Source: Verrucomicrobiota bacterium
GTDB lineage: Bacteria > Verrucomicrobiota > Verrucomicrobiia > Limisphaerales > CAZBKV01
Length of the DNA: 15,209 bases
Direction: 5' to 3'
NCBI GenBank assembly: GCA_021160185.1
Contig: JAGHDA010000376.1
Location: 1 to 15,209, forward strand
Shown here: positions 1 through 5,743 of the stretch, in pieces
How the letters are laid out: the number at the start of each line of letters is the position of its first letter
Numbering within the stretch: the first letter of the stretch is position 1
Notes under the pieces: generated by a model
The model's database searches: none
The model's input: only the letters and a program-made list of their open reading frames with translations
Told to the model about the DNA's origin: nothing
Translations under genes and position numbers: made by a program

Positions 1-2164
1 AAGGCGGGGCCTTGGAGCGGCGAATGCGAACCTCTTCAAAGGAAGGACAAGCTTTGACCGCCGGCTTGTCCGCCTGGATCGGGACGCGGAATCGGACGCA
101 CGCCCCGTCGGCCACGCACCAGGTTCGATCGATCTGGATTTTTCGCCCATAAGGCGTGTCCGCCACGGTCAGCCCGGGGCAGCCGGTGGCCTTGGTGCAT
201 TCCAGGCAATATTCGCAGACTTCGGGATCGATGTTGATGTGCCGCTCTTCGGGCAGAAACCCCTTTTCAGCGCGGATTTGCTGTTCTTGCCGCAGGCGTC
301 GCCGGTGGTAGGTAATGCCGCATTCCTTGTCGGCGATGACGATCTTGACCCCATCTTCAAGAATCGTTTTTTCCAGCAGCCGCCGGTAATTGTCTGCGTC
401 GGCGGGGTTGATGCGGGCGACGACGGCGCCGGTGCGCAACTTGTCGGTCAAGCCGCTGACGATGGCGTCGATGCGCTGGGCGAAGGTTGGCTCGCCCAAG
501 GCGCCTTCGGGCTGGCCGGGCGTGGTCTGGTGCCCGGTCATCGCCGTGGTCTTGTTGTCGAGGATGATGTAGGTGATGTCTTGGCCGTTCTTGAGTGAGT
601 TGGAAATGGCGGCCATCCCGCTGTGGAAGAACGTGGAGTCCCCCATGAAGACGACCTGCTTGTTTCGGATAAACGGGTCGATGCCCGCGCCAGTGCCCCC
701 GCCCAAGCCCATGCCGCTGTAGTTGTGCATGAGGTCCTTGGTCGGCTCGAACATGAGCATCGTGTAGCAGCCGGTGTCCCCGTGGAAAACCAGGTCCACA
801 GGTCCGCTTTTGTGTGCGCGACGCATGTATGCGGGGTCGCGGAACTTGCGCTTGATTTCCATCAGCACGCTCGCGCTGTCCCGGTGCGGGCAGCCGGGAC
901 AGAAGGTCGGCGTGCGCGCGGGCAGCCGGAGGTCCAGGCTTTCCACCTCGCGCAGGATTTCCAGCTCCCCTTCAATCCGCCGTTTTTGCCGGCTGGCGAG
1001 CCGGTCGCTGACGACAGGCCACTTTAGGAACAGCCCCCCGAGGCGTTCGGCGATCAGGCTGGGATTCAGGCCGCGCACGGCGGGGATTCCCGGCAGGTTT
1101 TCCGGGAATTGCTTGCCCCAAAGGCGGACGGCCGCCGCCGGGTTGCGGGGAGCTTTTTGAAGCTCTCGCCGCAGGATATGGGCGATTTGTTCTTCCAGGA
1201 ACGGGCGCCGTTCCTCCACCACGACCAAATGATCGAGTCCTCGGGCAAACTCGATCGTCAGGTCAGGATCCACCGGATAGGTGATCCCCAGCTTGAGGAT
1301 GGGGAAAACGCCGTCCAAGCCCATCAAGGCGAGGGCGTGCCGGAGGTAGCAGTAGGCCGCCCCGGAAGTGACAAAGCCGATCGGCGCCGGCGGGGGCGAT
1401 TGGGGCCGTTCGATCCGCTGCGCGCCCCGCTCCCGCGCCGCTTTCCATAGCCGCGCGTAACGAAGGTGGATTGTCTCTTCCTTCCACCATGTGCGCGGGG
1501 GGAGAAGGACGTTCCGGTCCAGATCGATCGCCGCAGTGTCCAGCTCGAAGGGGCGGTTGATGTTGATTTCGGGGTAATGATTGGAACGTGTGGAGACGGT
1601 TCCGCCGCCGTCCGCTTGATTGGTGGAGACAAGATAGCCGATGTAGATTTCCGCTTCGCGGGAGAGCTTGAAGCCCAGGTCTACCCAGTCCTTCAGCTCT
1701 TGCATGTCGCTGGGCTCCATCACCGGCATCAGCAGGTGCTTGGCGATGAAGCGCGAATCGGCGGGAACCTGGGTCGATTCGCTCCAAGGATCGTCTCCCA
1801 ACACAATGAGGGCCCCTCCTTCAGGATGGGCTCCCACCAGATTGCCCAAGGCCAGCGCGTCCGCCGCCACATGGAGGCCGACGCTTTTTTGGACGCTGAT
1901 GGCTCGGAGAGGGGCCATCTGGCTGCCGTTGACCATGGCCGCGGCCAGGGCTTCGTTGTTAGCCATGGCTGCGCGGATGCCCCGGCTTTGGAGCAGCTCG
2001 CCCAGGGCGTGCGCAGTGTCAAAAAAACCTGACACCGGCGACCCAGGATATCCGGTCCAGAGATGAACGCCCCCTTCGACCTCGAGACAGCCTTTAACCA
2101 GCAGCTCGTTCCCAGTGTAAACCTCCGGTCCGGAAGCCTTCGTGAATCGAGGGTCAATCTTCAC
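1..2164 (-). CDS. Indolepyruvate (2-oxoacid):ferredoxin oxidoreductase, long type, 3' end missing
   Basis: TPP-dependent iron-sulfur enzyme that oxidatively decarboxylates aryl or other 2-oxoacids to acyl-CoA and passes electrons to ferredoxin in the cytoplasm. I read 721 codons with no stop before the left edge. The N-terminal pyrimidine-binding region carries the NEALA motif (E71). CPGCPHR lies at 422-428. The TPP pyrophosphate region is at about 460-550 (GDTGCYT, MGDSTFFHSG, DNKTTAMTGHQ). Near the end are C650-x2-C653-x2-C656-x5-C662-P and then C683, C689 and C706-P, which resemble the cluster region of fused indolepyruvate oxidoreductases. The pyruvate-oxidoreductase gamma-type domain expected next would lie off the edge. 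The start is GTG at 2164. The same frame has a TGA just upstream, and a strong AAGGAGGG lies 13 bases before the GTG, a long spacing. The ATG nearer that site opens a frame of only six codons. The ferredoxin gene lies 154 bases upstream on the same strand. The substrate is inferred; a broader 2-oxoacid range is possible. Confidence 0.9.
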   Translation of the reverse strand, partial: MKIDPRFTKASGPEVYTGNELLVKGCLEVEGGVHLWTGYPGSPVSGFFDTAHALGELLQSRGIRAAMANNEALAAAMVNGSQMAPLRAISVQKSVGLHVAADALALGNLVGAHPEGGALIVLGDDPWSESTQVPADSRFIAKHLLMPVMEPSDMQELKDWVDLGFKLSREAEIYIGYLVSTNQADGGGTVSTRSNHYPEININRPFELDTAAIDLDRNVLLPPRTWWKEETIHLRYARLWKAARERGAQRIERPQSPPPAPIGFVTSGAAYCYLRHALALMGLDGVFPILKLGITYPVDPDLTIEFARGLDHLVVVEERRPFLEEQIAHILRRELQKAPRNPAAAVRLWGKQFPENLPGIPAVRGLNPSLIAERLGGLFLKWPVVSDRLASRQKRRIEGELEILREVESLDLRLPARTPTFCPGCPHRDSASVLMEIKRKFRDPAYMRRAHKSGPVDLVFHGDTGCYTMLMFEPTKDLMHNYSGMGLGGGTGAGIDPFIRNKQVVFMGDSTFFHSGMAAISNSLKNGQDITYIILDNKTTAMTGHQTTPGQPEGALGEPTFAQRIDAIVSGLTDKLRTGAVVARINPADADNYRRLLEKTILEDGVKIVIADKECGITYHRRRLRQEQQIRAEKGFLPEERHINIDPEVCEYCLECTKATGCPGLTVADTPYGRKIQIDRTWCVADGACVRFRVPIQADKPAVKACPSFEEVRIRRSKAPP

Positions 2165-2237
2165 GGCGCTTCATTGTCCCTCCTTTGCTGCCGCCAAACA
2201 ACCCCGCCGGGCCGCCTCCCCTTGCAATCGGCCTTTC

Positions 2238-2269
2238 GGCGGTCCGGGGGAAAACCGGAAAAGACCGCC
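2238..2269 (-). other. Hairpin in the ferredoxin-oxidoreductase spacer
   Basis: A perfect 7-bp inverted repeat (GGCGGTC at 2238-2244, GACCGCC at 2263-2269) surrounds a pyrimidine/purine-rich loop in the 154-base spacer between the ferredoxin stop and the oxidoreductase start. No T-run follows on the minus strand, so this is not a classical terminator. It could attenuate transcription or shield the upstream mRNA, which would let the ferredoxin be made in excess of the enzyme. That role is inference only. Confidence 0.3.
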
Positions 2270-2318
2270 GCAGAGGGAGACCCTGCAGCGGCCGTGAGCT
2301 TTTCTTAAACGAGCGATG

Positions 2319-2555
2319 CTATTGATCGCCGTCGTCGCCGATCGCTTCGACGGGGCAGCCTTCCTTGGCCTCCTGGCACTGTTGCTCTTCCTCCTCGTTC
2401 TCGGGCTGTTTGTAGACGTAGGAGTAGCCGCCTTCCTCGTTGCGTTTGAAGTTGTTCGGCGCTGTTTCCCGACAAAGGTCGCAATCGATGCATTGATTGT
2501 CGACATAGTACTTGCCGGGAACGTTTTCCGGATATTTGTTCGCTTTGTCTGCCAT
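2319..2555 (-). CDS. Small acidic ferredoxin, single Fe-S cluster
   Basis: A 78-residue electron carrier, cytoplasmic and strongly acidic (EEEE stretch at 54-57). The cluster motif is C22-x2-C25-x2-C28 with a distant C67-P68, the usual pattern of a monocluster ferredoxin. A fifth cysteine, C60, could be a disulfide partner or a spare ligand. Whether the cluster is 4Fe-4S or 3Fe-4S cannot be read directly, but all three cysteines of the first motif are present, which favours 4Fe-4S. The gene sits directly upstream of the TPP-dependent 2-oxoacid:ferredoxin oxidoreductase in the same direction, so it is probably that enzyme's electron acceptor and may be co-transcribed with it. The start is the ATG at 2555; only a weak AGG precedes it. 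The length is normal for the family. Confidence 0.92.
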   Translation of the reverse strand: MADKANKYPENVPGKYYVDNQCIDCDLCRETAPNNFKRNEEGGYSYVYKQPENEEEEQQCQEAKEGCPVEAIGDDGDQ

Positions 2556-2578
2556 AAGCCTGTAAACCTAGCCCGATT

Positions 2579-2608
2579 ACCATAGCGAAGGGCCGGGATG
2601 GAGATCAA
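2579..2608 (-). promoter_or_regulatory. Possible promoter of the ferredoxin-oxidoreductase unit
   Basis: On the minus strand, TTGATC (2603-2608) and TATGGT (2579-2584) are spaced by 18 bases. They match four of six positions each to the sigma-70 -35 and -10 consensus. The predicted transcript would start about 17 bases before the ferredoxin ATG. Weak matches, offered as a candidate only. Confidence 0.22.
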
Positions 2609-2802
2609 GTCTCATTTCTCATTTTGTGAAGCCGCTCGCTCCTTCATCTCAAGCCCTCCGCCCCTCTGAATGGAGTGGAAGAAGGGGAAGTTCGGCTTCC
2701 GTTCCTTACGCCGACGGCTGCGACTCATGGGGTAGATGCTGATGCGACGAGGCGGACCTTTCCTCCGGCGTCGGCGAAACGGCAAGGCGCAAGCAAGGGG
2801 TT

Positions 2803-2844
2803 GCGGCCGTCCCGCCCACGACCGGCCGCGGCCGGGACGGCCGC
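2803..2844. repeat. Nested GC palindrome, REP-like intergenic element
   Basis: Perfect 12-bp arms GCGGCCGTCCCG (2803-2814) and CGGGACGGCCGC (2833-2844) enclose part of a second perfect palindrome, CCGGCCGCGGCCGG (2822-2835). On the plus strand the outer hairpin is followed after five bases by TTTTT (2850-2854), so it could stop plus-strand transcription, although no plus-strand gene ends here. The form, in an intergenic gap with very GC-rich arms, resembles dispersed REP-like elements. Only one full copy was seen in this window, so calling it a repeat family is inference. Confidence 0.45.
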
Positions 2845-2944
2845 GCTCCTTTTTGTCGTGGCTCCGGGGCGGGTCAGGAGCGGAACGGCGTTTTTCAAGA
2901 GCTGCTTGAGCGCAATGCCGGGGTAAACGCATTCCGACAGGTCT

Positions 2945-2985
2945 GCTCCCTCGACGCCCTTTTCGGGCAAGGGCATCGAGGGAGC
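2945..2985 (-). terminator. Long hairpin after the ThuA-fusion gene
   Basis: GCTCCCTCGACGCCC (2945-2959) pairs with GGGCATCGAGGGAGC (2971-2985) over 15 positions with a single mismatch that is a G-U pair on one strand. It begins about 25 bases after the TGA of the minus-strand DUF1080-ThuA gene. There is no U-tract after it on that strand, so it is either a Rho-assisted or non-canonical terminator or a 3'-end stabiliser. The position right after the last gene of the sugar unit supports a transcript-end role. Confidence 0.45.
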
Positions 2986-3010
2986 TCTGGCCGGTCCTCG
3001 TCTGATTGAC

Positions 3011-4552
3011 TCAGCGTTTCGGAATCGGCGCGTTGAGGGTTTCTTCGATGTCTTTCTCCGTCACTTTGGACGCCACCCCGTTCGGAGGCACGTCCATGTG
3101 GGCGATCCAGAGAATGGCGTTGAGGACGGCTTTGCGGAAGTTGTCTTCGGCCCAATTTTTGTGGGAGTGGCCCCCGGTGAAACCGAAGCCGCGGCCTCCG
3201 TCCGGCCGTTCGTACACCCACATTACGTGTTGAGGCTTCTTTTGCTCGAGAACCTCCTTGCGCACGTAGGGATTGTTCTCGTGGGGGCCGTCCCGGCGCT
3301 TAAGCGTGGACGGCGGGGGAAGCGCCGAGAGGATCGGCGTCACGCCCTTCATGCCGGGTTGGAAGCGCATGTGGTAGTACCATTCGTCGAGGATCTTGAA
3401 CGGCTTAAGACCCCGGGCGACCGGATGATTCGGGAAGCTCTTGAACTGAGCTTCCCAAAAGGGGTTGACCGACCAGTAAGTTTCGAAATATCCCCCCAGC
3501 CAGTCCAGGAACTCGTTGCCTCCATGGTTTTTGGGAACTTCCACTGCGTAGTGGATGCAACCAAAACCCGCTCCACGGGCGATTGCCGCGGCCAGTTGCT
3601 TCAAGTGATCGCCCTGGAGCGCCGGATGTCCCGCCCCGCCGTCGGCGTAGATCACGATCGCGTCCGCGTCCTGGAGTACGGAGGGGTCTTTGGGCCAAAG
3701 GTAGTGAAGGCTGATCTCCAGATCAGGCACGTTGGCAAGGCACTTTTTCAGGAGAAGAAGCCCCGCCCAGTGTTCATGAGCGCCGCGGCTGTGGCTCCCA
3801 TGTCCGGCAATGAAAACCACTTTCCGCGTTTTGCTCAACTCGCGGAGCCGCACGTCCTTGATTTGCACCGTCATCGGCGGTCCGGCGTGGAGCTGGAAGG
3901 CCAGGATGCCCGATTTCGAGGCTTTGTTTGCTTGATCGTCCACCACGTCCACGGTCACCCGACTATTGATGACGTGGGTCAAGTGATTGCCCCGAGCGAT
4001 CACCGTGTAGTCGTTCCAGTCTTTCGGCTTGATCACCGATTGGATCTCCTTGCTGGCGCCGAGCGAGCCCACCACGCGGATTTTCCCGTCCGGCTGGATC
4101 CAGGTCATCTGTCCGCGGTCGGCCAGAATGCCCCGGCCGCGCTCCTCGTAGAGGATTCCGGAGAAGCGGTCGCCCGCCTCAAAGTCCGCCTGGTAGCCTC
4201 CCACGACCCAGTTCTCGCGATCCAACAGAGAGCTTCGGTATTGGAGCCCCGAGTTGGCGAAACCGCGTTCGTTGTTCGGAAGGATGCGATAGCGGAACCG
4301 CAACTCGAAGTCCCGCACGCGGCCGCCCTTCCACACGAGGAAGGTGTTTTGGCGGGTGGGATAGTCGGCCGTGGTTTGTCCGGTGATCGCGCCGTCCCGG
4401 ACGCTCCAGAGGCTCGGATTCCCGGCCCAACCTGACAGATCCCGGCCGTTGAACAGGCTGCGGAATCCTTGCTCGGCTCCCTGAGCCCACGGCAGGGAAA
4501 GCGCGAACGCGAGCGCGCACAAGGCGTTTTTGGTTTTCATGATGCTTTTCAT
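3011..4552 (-). CDS. Exported DUF1080 (3-keto-glycoside hydrolase-like) - ThuA fusion protein
   Basis: A 513-residue two-domain protein with a signal peptide (residues 1-25, ending AQG before AEQ), so periplasmic or secreted. Residues about 28-236 form a DUF1080 / 3-keto-disaccharide-hydrolase-type concanavalin-like fold (FRSLFNGRDLSGW opening, GDGAITGQ-like strand, terminal IKDVRLREL). Residues about 244-487 form a ThuA glutamine-amidotransferase-like domain (VVFIAGHGSHSRGAHEH, GFGCIHYAVE, GFTGGHSHKNW). ThuA was first linked to trehalose/3-keto-disaccharide utilisation, and some DUF1080 proteins cleave 3-keto-glycosides, so breakdown of an oxidised glycoside is the best guess. It follows an allulose/tagatose 3-epimerase-like gene on the same strand. 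The frame stays open upstream to a TTG at 4666, but the ATG at 4552 puts a normal signal peptide at the N-terminus and has a weak GAGAA nine bases ahead. The ATG at 4540 is an alternative. The exact substrate is unknown. Confidence 0.88.
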   Translation of the reverse strand: MKSIMKTKNALCALAFALSLPWAQGAEQGFRSLFNGRDLSGWAGNPSLWSVRDGAITGQTTADYPTRQNTFLVWKGGRVRDFELRFRYRILPNNERGFANSGLQYRSSLLDRENWVVGGYQADFEAGDRFSGILYEERGRGILADRGQMTWIQPDGKIRVVGSLGASKEIQSVIKPKDWNDYTVIARGNHLTHVINSRVTVDVVDDQANKASKSGILAFQLHAGPPMTVQIKDVRLRELSKTRKVVFIAGHGSHSRGAHEHWAGLLLLKKCLANVPDLEISLHYLWPKDPSVLQDADAIVIYADGGAGHPALQGDHLKQLAAAIARGAGFGCIHYAVEVPKNHGGNEFLDWLGGYFETYWSVNPFWEAQFKSFPNHPVARGLKPFKILDEWYYHMRFQPGMKGVTPILSALPPPSTLKRRDGPHENNPYVRKEVLEQKKPQHVMWVYERPDGGRGFGFTGGHSHKNWAEDNFRKAVLNAILWIAHMDVPPNGVASKVTEKDIEETLNAPIPKR

Positions 4553-4690
4553 CAGAACGGATTCTCTTTCACTCTTCCTCCGGCGCGCGGCCCGCCCCCG
4601 CGGCTTGCTCGGCCGCACCGCGCCGGCCCAACCCGGTTGGACGCCTCCTTTGGCCGCTTCCTTCAAGTCGGAAGGGGGGCGGGAAGGCGA

Positions 4691-4704
4691 GGCGGCGCGC
4701 CGCC
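4691..4704 (-). other. GC palindrome just after the epimerase stop codon
   Basis: GGCGGCGCGCCGCC is a perfect 14-bp palindrome that starts within two bases of the TAA of the 3-epimerase-like gene. As RNA it could fold with a four-base loop. No U-run follows, so it may only reduce read-through into the ThuA-fusion gene, which begins about 140 bases further on. Low-confidence functional reading. Confidence 0.25.
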
Positions 4705-4705
4705 T

Positions 4706-5551
4706 TTACTTAAATGTTCGCTTCAGAAACGCCAGCCCCTTGCGCGCGATGTCTTCCCCGCTGGGCTCAATTTGTCGCCAGATGGCCGCCGCCTTGGCGA
4801 TCACCTTCACGTCCGGAGTGAACGACTCGATTACCACATCGCCGTCGTACCGGACAGCTTTGAGGGCCGCGGCGATTCCCGCCCAGTCGATATGGTCTTT
4901 GCCGGGCGTGCCTCGATCGCATCCGCAGGCGTGGAAGTGGCCCAACAGCTTGCCCGCTTTGCGGATCGCTTTGGGCTGGAACTTCTCCTCGATGTTCATG
5001 TGGAAAGTGTCCAGGTGGATCTTGAGGGCGGGGCTTCCCACATCCTTGATCATTTGAAGCGCTTGCTCGCAGGTGTTGATGAAGTCGGTCTCAAACCGGT
5101 TTAGCGGCTCTATGCAGATCTCCTTGCCCCGTTTCTCGGCGTATTTACAGATCTTCTTGAGATTCCGAACCACGGTGCGCCATTGCCGCCGATACTCGGC
5201 CGGCTCGGCGCCGCCGATGCGCCCGACGCGCGAGTAGGCCGGGCCGATCAGCCGGGGGCAGTCGAGAACCGTCATGTGGTCGATCACTTGGCGCATATAC
5301 TCCAAGGAGCCTTCCTGTTCCTCGGGATCGCCGCGCAGATCGCGCCCTTCGCCGAAGCAGCCGCAGATCGATCCGCAGGCCAGCTTCGCCGCGTCCAACT
5401 CCGCCTTCACGTGATGAGGGTCAATGTCCGCCGGATCCTCGATCGCGATCTCTACGGTTTGAAACCCCCATTTCCTGAAGGTCTTGAACCATTTTGTGCT
5501 TTCGTTCGTAAACGGGGACGCGAACAGAAACGTGTTGATGCCGAATCTCAT
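4706..5551 (-). CDS. Ketose 3-epimerase-like TIM-barrel protein (allulose/tagatose 3-epimerase family)
   Basis: A 281-residue cytoplasmic xylose-isomerase-like TIM barrel (AP endonuclease 2 superfamily). The sequence carries the metal-binding set of the D-psicose/D-tagatose 3-epimerases: E148 (EPLNRFETD), D181 (HLDTFHMNIEE), H207 (GHFHACG) and E242 (VIESF). The substrate-side residues E154, H184 and R213 (DRGTPG) are present too. Each of these seven residues is offset by exactly four from the positions I recall for the Agrobacterium psicose epimerase, so the active site is complete. Family knowledge predicts a divalent-metal C3 epimerisation of a free ketose. The gene is 153 bases upstream of the exported DUF1080-ThuA fusion, so it may process the sugar that the fusion releases. 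ATG at 5551 has an excellent AAGGAGAG about seven bases upstream. A promoter and inverted repeat lie at 5588-5624. General annotation as 'sugar phosphate isomerase/epimerase' is the safe alternative. Confidence 0.9.
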   Translation of the reverse strand: MRFGINTFLFASPFTNESTKWFKTFRKWGFQTVEIAIEDPADIDPHHVKAELDAAKLACGSICGCFGEGRDLRGDPEEQEGSLEYMRQVIDHMTVLDCPRLIGPAYSRVGRIGGAEPAEYRRQWRTVVRNLKKICKYAEKRGKEICIEPLNRFETDFINTCEQALQMIKDVGSPALKIHLDTFHMNIEEKFQPKAIRKAGKLLGHFHACGCDRGTPGKDHIDWAGIAAALKAVRYDGDVVIESFTPDVKVIAKAAAIWRQIEPSGEDIARKGLAFLKRTFK

Positions 5552-5587
5552 TGCTTTCTCTCCTTGTTTAGTTCCTTTCGGGTCTGC

Positions 5588-5612
5588 GCGGGACCAAGAC
5601 TAGCGGTCCCGC
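5588..5612. promoter_or_regulatory. Perfect 8-8 inverted repeat, possible operator
   Basis: GCGGGACC (5588-5595) and GGTCCCGC (5605-5612) form a perfect dyad with a nine-base centre, in the divergent spacer between the epimerase unit and the TolC gene. It covers the candidate -10 of the epimerase promoter. The arm length and spacing suit a dimeric repressor of LacI or GntR type, but no regulator gene is in the window. An RNA hairpin in the 5' leader is the alternative. Confidence 0.35.
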
Positions 5613-5624
5613 TGCGGCTGTCAA
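5597..5624 (-). promoter_or_regulatory. Candidate promoter of the epimerase-ThuA unit
   Basis: On the minus strand a perfect TTGACA (plus-strand 5619-5624) is followed after 16 bases by TAGTCT (5597-5602), which matches three of six -10 positions. Transcription would begin near 5590, giving a leader of about 40 bases to the epimerase ATG with its good ribosome site. The -10 lies in the centre of an inverted repeat, which suggests repression. Confidence 0.4.
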
Positions 5625-5679
5625 CAAAATCCGAGGAGGAAAGGGGAAAGGCCGTGTTTTTCTAAAATGCGGGAACTTA

Positions 5680-5697
5680 CGCTTGGCGGACCAAGCG
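5680..5697 (+). promoter_or_regulatory. Leader hairpin before the TolC-family gene
   Basis: CGCTTGG (5680-5686) and CCAAGCG (5691-5697) form a perfect 7-bp stem with a four-base loop CGGA. It ends one base before an ATG at 5699 that opens a 14-codon frame. A possible -10 (TAAAAT, 5663-5668) lies upstream without a clear -35. The hairpin would be in the 5' leader and could modulate translation. Confidence 0.35.
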
Positions 5698-5698
5698 A

Positions 5699-5743
5699 AT
5701 GTTGACGCGCGTCTTTCTTTGCCCAACCCTATCGGCCTTATGA
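5699..5743 (+). CDS. Possible 14-codon leader peptide coupled to the TolC gene
   Basis: An ATG at 5699 opens a frame reading MLTRVFLCPTLSAL and ends at TGA 5741-5743, which overlaps the ATG of the TolC-family gene (5740-5742) in an ATGA arrangement typical of translational coupling. The TolC ATG lacks a good ribosome site of its own, which would make coupling useful. The small frame also has only a weak ribosome site, and an 18-base hairpin abuts it. Its reality is uncertain, because a short frame of this kind can arise by chance. Confidence 0.25.
   Translation: MLTRVFLCPTLSAL

Larger units (their letters stand above)
2556..3010. other. 455-bp intergenic region without a supported gene
   Basis: This gap lies between the ends of two minus-strand units. 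Small open frames exist on both strands but are rich in Arg, Pro and Ala with no recognisable domain or ribosome site, and they run through the palindromes. What it does hold is a candidate promoter near the ferredoxin, a short direct repeat of CTCATTT near 2611-2624, a strong nested GC palindrome at 2803-2844, and a long hairpin at 2945-2985 just after the ThuA-fusion stop codon. Confidence 0.6.

Noticed and set aside
2612..2932. Arg/Pro-rich 106-codon minus-strand frame in the intergenic gap
   Set aside because: Low-complexity basic protein with no domain, no ribosome site, and it reads through the GC palindrome; most likely non-coding.
3098..4435. 445-codon plus-strand frame opposite the DUF1080-ThuA gene
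   Set aside because: Antisense of a gene with two clear domains and a signal peptide; no domain in the plus-strand translation.
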